From DAOTUB01 sp034437455 (GTDB lineage Bacteria; Chloroflexota; Anaerolineae; B4-G1): 12,638 bases of DNA. Below, one piece after another: positions 1 to 6,759 of the stretch. The stretch lies in contig DAOTUB010000345.1 of assembly GCA_034437455.1 (NCBI GenBank), forward strand, positions 1-12,638, in the 5' to 3' direction. The translations under genes were made by a program, and so were the position numbers. A model generated the notes under the pieces. That model ran no database searches, was not told the origin of the DNA, and worked only from the letters and a program-made list of their open reading frames with translations. Every line of letters starts with the position of its first letter. The stretch's first letter is position 1.

Positions 1-154
1 GCGACTCACTGGTGGCCGTTGACGTTGCCGCTTTGCCCATCGTCTAGCCCACCGCTCTCGGTTCCGCCGTGGATTGCGCCGTTGTCGTATTCGTCTCGGC
101 GGCATCAACCGTTTGTCCCATATCGTTACCAGCCATTGGGTGGACTGGATGGAC

Positions 155-183
155 GTGACAATCAACGACAATGCAAGTATAAT
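155..183 (+). promoter_or_regulatory. Sigma70-type promoter in front of the hairpin
   Basis: A GTGACA box (155-160, 5 of 6 to TTGACA) is separated by exactly 17 bases from a perfect TATAAT (178-183). The start site predicted 7-8 bases downstream is about 190-191, so the transcript would begin directly with the inverted repeat at 192-256. No well-formed gene follows at a normal distance; the next ORF starts at 355 and has no ribosome site. Confidence 0.55.
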
Positions 184-191
184 ATGCCATA

Positions 192-256
192 GACTTGGTG
201 TGCGTCTCATAGGCCACCTCCTGATGGAGTTTGGCCTATGAGACGCACACCAAGTC
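192..256. repeat. Perfect 25-bp inverted repeat (65-base hairpin)
   Basis: Bases 192-216 and 232-256 are exact reverse complements over 25 bp. The 15-base centre adds another 4-bp stem (218-221 with 226-229) around a TGAT tetraloop, leaving only a 1/2-base bulge (217 against 230-231). The whole 65 bases therefore fold as an almost uninterrupted 29-bp stem. The downstream flank has only a short T-run (TTGTTTT, about 259-265), so it is a poor match to a classic intrinsic terminator, although that role is possible. A small palindromic mobile unit, a regulatory dsRNA leader or a protein-binding site are alternatives. The inverted repeat is directly visible; its function is unknown. Confidence 0.9.
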
Positions 257-354
257 GCTTGTTTTGTAAAGTGCTGTGCTCTTCACTGTCTACACTCTGC
301 TAGACATGAGCGTTTCGATTTTTAAAGTGCTTATCGCGACATACCTGTTTTGCT

Positions 355-786
355 ATGCTGAAAATGAATTTTACTTCGGTGTTTTTGGTACACTTTTCGT
401 TCGTTGACAACAGTCTGGGTTTGGCCATCGTGTGGCTTGTGTTGCTGATGTTGCCTTTGATGACGATGTCGAGCGGGCTTGTGGCGGCTGTGTGCGCCTT
501 TGCCAAGAACTATCGCGGATCCAACCTGTTCCTGGGCGTTCTGCAATTGTTGCTCCCGGCTTTGGCGCTTCTGGCCACCTTTGGTATTGGTCCTACACCT
601 CCGCTGTCCGTGTACGCGCTGCCTGTGATAGGTGTACTGGTGGCGATGCGCGATCTGTTCGGGGGAGGAGTCGCTCCGGGAACGCTGGCATTGACGTGGG
701 CAGCAGCCGCTGTCTATGCTGTGGGAGCTATCTTGTTGGCTGCTTACGTTTTTTCCCGTGAGTGGGCCTTAATGCGAGGGGTGTGA
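355..786 (+). CDS. Truncated C-terminal remnant of an ABC-2/NatB-like transporter permease
   Basis: The 143-residue product is very hydrophobic with about three membrane segments (roughly 21-50, 60-78 and 112-133). From about residue 18 it follows the C-terminal pattern of NatB/ABC-2 permeases: a hydrophobic helix, a short polar CAFAKNYRGSN loop, a Pro-rich LLLPALALL helix, the PxxxYALPVIGVLVAMRDLFGG segment, and a last helix closing with FSREWALMRG. Complete members of this family are usually near 400 residues, so the N-terminal two thirds are missing. The first 15 residues are AT-rich and unlike the family. No Shine-Dalgarno precedes the ATG at 355, and an in-frame TGA lies at 307-309. I infer a degraded gene cut at about 390-410, probably not translated as a working permease. 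The family call rests on pattern recognition only. Confidence 0.55.
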   Translation: MLKMNFTSVFLVHFSFVDNSLGLAIVWLVLLMLPLMTMSSGLVAAVCAFAKNYRGSNLFLGVLQLLLPALALLATFGIGPTPPLSVYALPVIGVLVAMRDLFGGGVAPGTLALTWAAAAVYAVGAILLAAYVFSREWALMRGV

Positions 787-804
787 AAAAGACTCTCGCT
801 TGAG

Positions 805-833
805 TTGTATTTTTTGCGCAGTTGTGCTAATAT
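805..833 (+). promoter_or_regulatory. Promoter of the five-gene cluster
   Basis: TTGTAT (805-810), a 17-base spacer and TAATAT (828-833), with a TG at 825-826 making an extended -10 (TGcTAATAT). The predicted start near 840 leaves a leader of about 50 bases before the ATG at 892. This is the only good promoter between 786 and the dnaN promoter, so it may serve the whole 892-6676 cluster. Confidence 0.5.
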
Positions 834-891
834 GGCTGACAGATCGATGATTGCCCAATTTACCAATCTACCCACATAAGGAGGTCGCTCC

Positions 892-1524
892 ATGGAACGG
901 CTGAAACGCTTCTGGACTGCTTTCAAAGACACTGCCATTGTCTTCTCGTTCGTCGTTAACTTTATCACAGTGGCCTTGCTACTTGTGATGAGTATACCGG
1001 CTCTGCGGCTCACCTTTGCTCTCAAGACCGGTATGGTCGAGCCATTGCTGAGCGACCTGGATGCCGCCTTTGTCGGGTTGGGCGCTGCAACGATTGATAC
1101 CACCATTCCCATCAACGAGCCTGTGCCCATTCAGTTCAGTCTGCCGTTAGATCAACCACTCCCCATAGACTTTCAGTTGCCTATTGAGCAGGATACGACC
1201 GTTGTGCTCCAGAGGCCGGTGCCCCTCAGCGGCTTACCTGCTCAGTTTAATCTACCTGGCGGTGGAGGCGTGATCAACGGTTCGGTTTCCCTTTCCTTGC
1301 CTGCGGGCCTGCGCCTACCGGTTCGTTTGAGTATGGTTGTGCCGGTTAGCCAGACGATCCCGGTGCGCTTGGATGTGCCGGTCGACCAGACTGTTCCTAT
1401 CCAGATGGATGTGCCGGTGCACATCAAACTGGGAGAATCTGGCCTGGACCCGGCGGTTGACGAACTGCGCGGCGTCTTTAGTCCCTTGAGAGAGCAGATT
1501 GAGAGTCTACCGGACGGGTTCTAG
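892..1524 (+). CDS. Single-pass membrane protein with 12-residue VPVxQTxPI-type repeats
   Basis: I do not recognise a named family. The 210-residue product has a short basic N-terminus (MERLKRF), one membrane helix at about 15-38 and then an outward-facing, strand-rich region. Residues 72-107 and 150-185 are built of 12-residue units of the form hPhxxxhPhxhx, for example IPINEPVPIQFS, LPLDQPLPIDFQ, VPVSQTIPVRLD and VPVDQTVPIQMD, with a degenerate Gly-rich middle (123-128). A short amphipathic tail (184-208) closes the protein. The alternating hydrophobic/proline pattern suggests a regular beta structure. The start is well supported: AAGGAGGT at 878-885 lies 6 bases before the ATG. It stands 47 bp upstream of the membrane-bound ATPase and may act with it in the envelope; this is inference from position and topology. 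Confidence 0.85.
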   Translation: MERLKRFWTAFKDTAIVFSFVVNFITVALLLVMSIPALRLTFALKTGMVEPLLSDLDAAFVGLGAATIDTTIPINEPVPIQFSLPLDQPLPIDFQLPIEQDTTVVLQRPVPLSGLPAQFNLPGGGGVINGSVSLSLPAGLRLPVRLSMVVPVSQTIPVRLDVPVDQTVPIQMDVPVHIKLGESGLDPAVDELRGVFSPLREQIESLPDGF

Positions 1525-1571
1525 AGGTCTGACAAGCTGGTGAGGGACAATTTCCAGGGTGCGAGAAGTGT

Positions 1572-3959
1572 ATGAATAGCCCGACCAACCCTTATATCGC
1601 TGGGAATCCGATCACGGGTACGGAGATGTTCTTTGGTCGCCGGGATGTCTTCCACTTCGTGCGGGAAACGCTGGTGGGGCGCTATCAGGACAATGCTATC
1701 GTTCTCTATGGCGGGCGGCGCACGGGCAAGACTTCGGTTCTATATCAGATCGGCCGGCACCTGGATCCTCGCTACGTGCCGGTCTTTGTGGACCTACAGG
1801 GGATTTCGCTGGAGGGGCTGGGCGAGATGCTGTGGGGGATTTCTCGTCAGGCCACGCGGGTGCTGCGTCGGCAAAAAGGGATCGAGTTGAATGTGCCGGC
1901 GCGCGCCAAATTTGCCGTCGATCCGGAAGGTTGTTTCCGTGGGGGCTTTCTCATTCCTGCTTTGGAGGCGCTGGGCGACGACCATTTGCTATTTCTGCTG
2001 GACGAGGCGGCGCGGCTCTACGAGCAGGTGCACGCCGGTCGCCTGGAGCCTCGCGTTTTTGATTTCCTGCGCAGTTTGATCCAGTATCACCCCCGCCTCA
2101 ACTTTATCTTCTCTATTGGCAGCGGGTTGGAGGAGATGCGTCAGGAGTATGCGCTCCTTTTCAACCTGTGTCAGTACCGCAAGATCAGTTTCCTCGATCA
2201 GGATGCAGCGGAGGCGCTCATCGTCGAGCCGGTGAAGGAGCATTATCGGTATGCGCCTGGCGCGATGGAGCGTATTCTGGAGGTCACTCACGGACATCCC
2301 TACTACACCCAACTGGTATGCAACCGCCTGTTCGCCCGTTGGGCCCGCCAACAGGGCGACGAGGTGACGGTTTCTGACGTGGAAGCCGTTCTTGATGAAG
2401 CGGCTGAGCAAGGCATGGCTAGCTTGCAGTACGCCTGGGAGGAAGCATCGGACGTTGCCAAAGTCGTCCTGGCTGCACTGACCAAGCTCATGGCGGATGG
2501 GAATCAGCCGATCCGTTCGAGCGACTTGAGAGCGATTGTTGCTGCACAGGAGATTGATCTATCTCGCCACGCGGTCAACGTGTCGCTGCAAGAGCTGGTG
2601 GCACGGGAAGTGTTGTATCGCGTTGACGGCGGCTACATGTTCACTGTGGACTTGATGCGGCTCTGGGTGCAGCAGTATCAGAGACTCGAATGGGTCAAGG
2701 GCAAGATCCCGCCTCCGAAAGAGCCAGAACCTCCCGCCGAGCGCGACTGGGTACGGTTAGCCCTGGTGGGCGTGTCGGCTGGGTTGTTGTTCCTGCTGAT
2801 TGGTTTGTCGGTGATTTTTTCCCGCGCCTCGCGCGAAGCGGAGTTGGCCAGGGTGGAGAGACAGGCAAACGCGACGGCGATGTCGGGTACTATCGCGGCT
2901 CTGGAGACCAAAATCGCGCTGGGAACTGGCAGTAGAATTGAATTACAAACCCTTCAGGCAGAACGCGCCTTGGCTCAAACTCAAATTGCGGTAGACCAAG
3001 CGACCCAACAGGTTCCGACGAACACGCCCGTGCCGACCGCTACGTCTACTCCGACCCCTGTGCCCACTCCGACCGATGTGCCTAGTCCGCTCACCACGCC
3101 TACACCGGAAGGCGGCAGCCTCGGCGACATCTGGACCCGGCCCGCCGATGGAATGATGATGGTCTATGTGCCAGACGGCACGTTTCAGATGGGCAGTACT
3201 GTCGCCGAAATTGACGCAGCATTCGAGCGATGTGAACAAAGACCTGAGAGCAACACGTGTCGCCGAAGTGATTTCGAGGACGAATTTCCCCAGCACTCTG
3301 TTACTCTTGATGATTTCTGGATCGATCAGACCGAGGTGACGAACGCTCAATACCGGCGATGCGTAGAGGCGGGATCTTGTGAGCCGCCAGAGATAGCTGG
3401 ATCGGATGCCCGCGAGGCATACTATCGCAGTAGCGAATATGACGAGTATCCAGTCCTTTACATCAGTTCTTACCAGGCGGCGCAATATTGTGCCTGGGCG
3501 GAAGCGCGACTGCCAACAGAGGCCGAGTGGGAGTATGCAGCAGGCGGGCCAGAGGAGCGACTGTTTCCCTGGGGAGACGAGTTTGATGGAACGAGGCTGA
3601 ATTACTGCGATGTGAATTGTACGAACAACTGGGCCGACAAGACGGCGGACGACGGTTACGCTGACACGGCGCCAGTGGAAAATTACCCAGAGGGAGTCAG
3701 TTGGTGCGGCGCGTTGGATATGGCAGGCAACGTGTTCGAGTGGGCGGCGGATTGGTACGGAAGTTATCCCGCGGAACCGCAGATAAACCCGTCGGGGCCT
3801 TCTTCGGGGGAATATCGAGTGATCCGTGGAGGTTCGTGGGACGATGCTCCGTACCAGGTGCGCACTGCCAATCGCTACGAACTCCTTCCCAACATTCAAT
3901 GGGCTGATTACGTTGGGTTCCGTTGCGCCCAGGACGTTGAATCAGCATCTGCCCAGTAA
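1572..3959 (+). CDS. Membrane-spanning AAA+ ATPase fused to an FGE-like (SUMF1) domain
   Basis: Layout of the 795 residues: an N-terminal NPYIAGNPI...FFGRR signature (6-24); P-loop GGRRTGKTS (47-55); Walker B LLFLLDEA (139-146); GHPYYTQL (241-248), a typical lid motif of STAND/archaeal-type ATPases; a winged-helix-like part to about 370; one membrane helix (394-417); a charged, probably coiled-coil stretch (418-480); a Thr/Pro-rich linker (481-514); and a formylglycine-generating-enzyme-like domain (about 525-787) with FQMGS, FWIDQTEVTNAQY, RLPTEAEWEYAA, FPWGDEF, DMAGNVFEWAADW, VIRGGSW and GFRCA. In true FGE two copper-binding cysteines follow GGS; here those positions are Asp758 and Val763, so aldehyde formation is unlikely and a binding role is more plausible. 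With the ATPase in the cytoplasm the FGE-like part would lie outside, which its nine cysteines fit. The ribosome site is weak (GAGAAG just upstream). Confidence 0.93.
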   Translation: MNSPTNPYIAGNPITGTEMFFGRRDVFHFVRETLVGRYQDNAIVLYGGRRTGKTSVLYQIGRHLDPRYVPVFVDLQGISLEGLGEMLWGISRQATRVLRRQKGIELNVPARAKFAVDPEGCFRGGFLIPALEALGDDHLLFLLDEAARLYEQVHAGRLEPRVFDFLRSLIQYHPRLNFIFSIGSGLEEMRQEYALLFNLCQYRKISFLDQDAAEALIVEPVKEHYRYAPGAMERILEVTHGHPYYTQLVCNRLFARWARQQGDEVTVSDVEAVLDEAAEQGMASLQYAWEEASDVAKVVLAALTKLMADGNQPIRSSDLRAIVAAQEIDLSRHAVNVSLQELVAREVLYRVDGGYMFTVDLMRLWVQQYQRLEWVKGKIPPPKEPEPPAERDWVRLALVGVSAGLLFLLIGLSVIFSRASREAELARVERQANATAMSGTIAALETKIALGTGSRIELQTLQAERALAQTQIAVDQATQQVPTNTPVPTATSTPTPVPTPTDVPSPLTTPTPEGGSLGDIWTRPADGMMMVYVPDGTFQMGSTVAEIDAAFERCEQRPESNTCRRSDFEDEFPQHSVTLDDFWIDQTEVTNAQYRRCVEAGSCEPPEIAGSDAREAYYRSSEYDEYPVLYISSYQAAQYCAWAEARLPTEAEWEYAAGGPEERLFPWGDEFDGTRLNYCDVNCTNNWADKTADDGYADTAPVENYPEGVSWCGALDMAGNVFEWAADWYGSYPAEPQINPSGPSSGEYRVIRGGSWDDAPYQVRTANRYELLPNIQWADYVGFRCAQDVESASAQ

Positions 3960-4011
3960 AAACCTGACGGTTCCGTGAGAATCCAGCGCAAGAAAAAAGC
4001 AGGGAGATGAA

Positions 4012-5322
4012 ATGATGAATGCATCCACGAACCCCTTTACCTACGGCAATCCCATCTCTGACCCCGACCGCTTTTTCGGGCGGCGGGCCGAGGTGGAGCA
4101 GATCTACACCCGCCTGCTCAACGCCGAGTTCGAGAGCAGTTCCATCGTCGGCGAGCGGCGCACGGGCAAGACATCTCTTCTCAACTACATTGCGCACCCG
4201 TCTATAATCAGCGCCCGCGGGCTGGATCCGGATCGCTATCTTTTCGTCTACACCGATCTGCAAATGATCGATCAAAGAACCACGCCCACGCGCTTCTGGG
4301 CCAGGATTCTACGCCGCATCGCTCGCGAGATGAAGGACGATCAACTCAAAGCCGAGTTCAAGCGCGCATACGAGCAAGAAGTGATTGACAATTACACGTT
4401 GGACGATCTCTTCGACCTCGCCGACGAGCGCGACCTCTATTTTGTCCTGCTGCTCGACGAATTTGAGAACGTCACGGAGAACGTTAACTTTGGCACGGAC
4501 TTTTTCTACGGGCTGCGTGCGCTGGCGATTCACCACAATTTGGCCCTGGTCACCGCGAGCAGGCAGGAATTGATCTCTTTGTGTCACTCAGACGCCGTGC
4601 GCGCCTCTCCCTTTTTCAATATTTTCGCCAACATCAATCTTCCCAACTTTGGTGAGGAGGATGTTAGAGCGCTGCTCAAACGGTCGTTGGAGGGAACCGG
4701 TGTGCTTTTTACCCGGGCCGAGCTAGCCCTGCTATTCGACATCGCTGGCTATCATCCTTACTTTATTCAAGCCGCTGCTCATTTTCTCTTTACCGCGTAT
4801 ACAAGGGGAATGATTGGGCGCCAGCGCGAGCGGTTCTTGCTGCGAGAATTCAACGAGGAAGCGGTTCCAACCCTGGCCGATTACTGGCATCACTCGGACG
4901 ACAGCGAAAAGATCGTGCTCTCTGCCCTGGCGCTGCTGGCGCGTCGGGGAAAGACAGAGGAGCGGCGGTTCTCTCTGAGCAAACTGGAACAGCTCTACCA
5001 GCGTTCGGCTCCGATTCTTTCGCGGCTTGAGAAGCGCGCCCTGGTCGTTAACGGGCAGGGATACACCTTATTCTCCAGGGTGTTTGGCAATTGGATCGTC
5101 GCCGAGTTGACAGATGTGATGGCCGATACACAATCGTATGAGGAATGGTTGGAGGCCAATCAAAGCGCGCTGCAACGATTCTCTCGCTCGACCCGTGACG
5201 AACTCGGCGAGATATTGCCCCAGATCAAGAGGGGCTACCGCCGGTTTATCATCGACTGGCTGTCCAATCCTCAGACGTTGATCCATGCGGCCACGTTGCT
5301 GCGGAGTGTGTTTGTCGGATGA
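4012..5322 (+). CDS. Soluble AAA+ ATPase, paralogue of the upstream ATPase
   Basis: The 436-residue product starts with the same signature as its neighbour (NPFTYGNPI...FFGRR) and has its P-loop GERRTGKTS at the identical position 47-55. Walker B is YFVLLLDEFE (143-152), and a GYHPYFIQ lid motif occurs near residue 228, followed by a winged-helix-like region and a helical C-terminus (about 375-436). No membrane helix or FGE-like domain is present. The family is the STAND/archaeal-type P-loop ATPases, often regulators that switch on nucleotide binding; the partner here is unknown. AGGGAG (4001-4006) lies 5 bases before the first ATG and 8 before the second (4015), so the true start could be either. 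The stop overlaps the next start by ATGA, implying coupled translation with the methyltransferase. Confidence 0.92.
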   Translation: MMNASTNPFTYGNPISDPDRFFGRRAEVEQIYTRLLNAEFESSSIVGERRTGKTSLLNYIAHPSIISARGLDPDRYLFVYTDLQMIDQRTTPTRFWARILRRIAREMKDDQLKAEFKRAYEQEVIDNYTLDDLFDLADERDLYFVLLLDEFENVTENVNFGTDFFYGLRALAIHHNLALVTASRQELISLCHSDAVRASPFFNIFANINLPNFGEEDVRALLKRSLEGTGVLFTRAELALLFDIAGYHPYFIQAAAHFLFTAYTRGMIGRQRERFLLREFNEEAVPTLADYWHHSDDSEKIVLSALALLARRGKTEERRFSLSKLEQLYQRSAPILSRLEKRALVVNGQGYTLFSRVFGNWIVAELTDVMADTQSYEEWLEANQSALQRFSRSTRDELGEILPQIKRGYRRFIIDWLSNPQTLIHAATLLRSVFVG

Positions 5323-6251
5323 CCCAACGTCCCATCTGCGATTATGAGGGTTCTGCCTACCGCACCGATTTCTGGGGACAGGGGCGGGAGTACGAGGATG
5401 CGGTGGAGCGGGCGGCGCTACAACATCTCCTGCCCGCTATCGGTCGTCGTCTGATCGAAATTGGCGTGGGGTATGGACGGCTCGTCCCCCTCTACAGCGG
5501 GTACGACGAGGTGGTGTTTTTCGACTATGCGCTCTCGCAACTGCAACAGGCGTATGAACTGTGGGGGGATGCTGGCCCTGGCGGTCGCCCTCGCTACATC
5601 TACGTCGCCGGCGATTTTTACAACCTGCCCTTTTCCCTCGGCCTCTTTGATGCGGTGACGATGGTGCGTGTGCTCCACCACGCCGCCGACGCGCCGGCGG
5701 TGCTGCGCGGGGTATCCCAGATCCTCGCGCCCGGCGGTACGTTCGTGTTGGAGTACGCCAACAAGCGCAATCTGAAGGCCATTCTGCGCTATCTGCTGCG
5801 ACGACAGGATTGGTCTCCCTTTGACCGGGAGCCGGTCGAGTTCGTGGAACTGAATTTTGACTTTCACCCGGCCTGGATTCGGGAACGACTCGCGGAGGTT
5901 GGACTGCGCGTGCAAACGTTGCGCACCGTTTCCCATTTTCGGCTTGCTCTTTTCAAACGGTTGGTGCCCACGAATCTGCTGGTGGCGCTCGATCAACTGT
6001 TCCAACCGACAGGGGCATTGTGGCAACTGACGCCTAGCGTTTTTGTCCGCTGCAAGGCCAATAGTGGTAAGCTATCTGCACCGCAGGGCGCTTTCTTTCG
6101 CTGCACTGTCTGCGGTTCTACTGCGCTGGTGGATGGGGAAGGTGCGCTATCGTGCACCGATTGTGGTGCATGCTTTACAGTGCACGCCGGACGTGGCGCG
6201 TCCGGCATCATCTACGACTTTAAAGCGCCGATTGGGGAAGGCTCGAGATGA
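5319..6251 (+). CDS. SAM-dependent methyltransferase with C-terminal Trm112-like zinc ribbon
   Basis: Residues 30-150 form a class I Rossmann methyltransferase: motif I LIEIGVGYGRL (45-55), acidic residue after strand 2 (VVFFDYA, Asp69), GDFYNLPF (98-105), DAVTMVRVLHH (111-121) and LAPGGTFVLEYA (136-147). After a divergent substrate region (148-255) comes a four-cysteine ribbon, CTVC (262-265) and CTDC (279-282), followed by FTVHAGRGASGIIYDF, which resembles the C-terminal half of Trm112-like zinc ribbons. Trm112 proteins activate methyltransferases as separate partners; here the ribbon is in cis. The substrate is unknown, and a protein or a small molecule are both possible. Start and stop each overlap the neighbours by 4 bp (ATGA), so it belongs to the same translation-coupled set; the only ribosome site is a distant GGAG. 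Confidence 0.88.
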   Translation: MTQRPICDYEGSAYRTDFWGQGREYEDAVERAALQHLLPAIGRRLIEIGVGYGRLVPLYSGYDEVVFFDYALSQLQQAYELWGDAGPGGRPRYIYVAGDFYNLPFSLGLFDAVTMVRVLHHAADAPAVLRGVSQILAPGGTFVLEYANKRNLKAILRYLLRRQDWSPFDREPVEFVELNFDFHPAWIRERLAEVGLRVQTLRTVSHFRLALFKRLVPTNLLVALDQLFQPTGALWQLTPSVFVRCKANSGKLSAPQGAFFRCTVCGSTALVDGEGALSCTDCGACFTVHAGRGASGIIYDFKAPIGEGSR

Positions 6252-6676
6252 GTGATGCTGCCCGACGAGCGTTGTTTGCCGACTTGGTCTTTAACGAAGA
6301 CGACCAGCCGGCCAAAGCGGTCTACATCGGCCAGATTCCTCACTACGCTGTGCCCGAGGGGGATTTTCTGCGCCACGTCGAGGCCGAGTACGTGGACCGT
6401 CAGATCGTGACGGCTTTGCAGGAGCGCATTCTATCCATGCGCGACGTCATCACCGAGAGCATGATCCACCTGCTCGGCCAGGAGAACCTGTTCACACGGG
6501 TCTCGATCGAGCACGCGATTGAGAATATGGATCGCATTCTTGAGCCGGGCGCGGTGGATGCGGACGAACTGCGCACCGCGTTGTGGATGGCGGGCTTTCG
6601 CGCCATCGTGGATGTGCACGGTGATGTGGTGCGATTGGAGGTTCCCGGTTGGGAAGATGCTGAACGTGATGTGTGA
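6248..6676 (+). CDS. Small acidic protein of unknown function, last gene of the cluster
   Basis: I do not recognise a named family. The 142-residue product has no signal peptide or membrane segment. A short strand-rich start (about 9-36, ADLVFNEDDQPAKAVYIGQI) leads into a long helical region (about 40-80 and 84-100) and a closing alpha/beta part (105-135). The tail is acidic (GWEDAERDV). Its start overlaps the methyltransferase stop (ATGA), and GAAGG at 6237-6241 is 6 bases upstream of the ATG. Codon use matches the neighbours. Its tight coupling to the methyltransferase and ATPase suggests a partner or substrate role, which is inference. Confidence 0.85.
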   Translation: MSDAARRALFADLVFNEDDQPAKAVYIGQIPHYAVPEGDFLRHVEAEYVDRQIVTALQERILSMRDVITESMIHLLGQENLFTRVSIEHAIENMDRILEPGAVDADELRTALWMAGFRAIVDVHGDVVRLEVPGWEDAERDV

Positions 6677-6689
6677 ATCTCGCTTGCAC

Positions 6690-6718
6690 TTGTGCTGCTT
6701 GCAGAGTTGGTGTATACT
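6690..6718 (+). promoter_or_regulatory. Promoter of dnaN
   Basis: TTGTGC (6690-6695), 17 bases, then TATACT (6713-6718). The -10 is good and the -35 only partial (TTG). The predicted start near 6725 lies after the stop of the preceding gene (6676), giving dnaN an independent transcript, although no terminator separates it from the cluster upstream. Confidence 0.5.
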
Positions 6719-6759
6719 GGCTCTGTTCTAGTCACCAAACATTGAGGAGGATGATACCA

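Larger units (their letters stand above)
1..354. other. Region without an assignable gene
   Basis: No frame carries a recognisable protein. One plus frame reads from the window edge to a TAG at 45-47 with a coding-like, GC-rich third position (ending ...VAVDVAALPIV), so it could be the last residues of a gene cut by the window edge. A competing minus-strand frame (136 down to 44, 30 residues, starting MAGNDMGQ) has no ribosome site. Neither can be chosen from sequence alone. The region holds a promoter (155-183) and a large hairpin (192-256), listed separately. From about 257 to 380 the base composition turns AT-rich compared with the coding DNA that follows, which fits intergenic or inserted DNA. 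Confidence 0.5.

Noticed and set aside
1097..1447. DNA-level tandem repeat or CRISPR-like array in the 12-residue repeat gene
   Set aside because: The repetition is at protein level only; the nucleotide units differ too much and there are no constant spacers.
2943..3899. 318-residue open frame on the minus strand opposite the ATPase-FGE gene
   Set aside because: It lies wholly opposite a gene with clear motifs in the other direction, is rich in Arg/Val/His as expected from antisense reading, and shows no family motif.
5418..6026. 202-residue minus-strand open frame opposite the methyltransferase
   Set aside because: It mirrors the Rossmann domain coding sequence and has no ribosome site or domain.
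6673..6759. N-terminal extension of dnaN by 29 codons
   Set aside because: The extra residues are Cys-rich and unlike any clamp, they overlap the promoter, and a strong ribosome site fixes the start at 6760.
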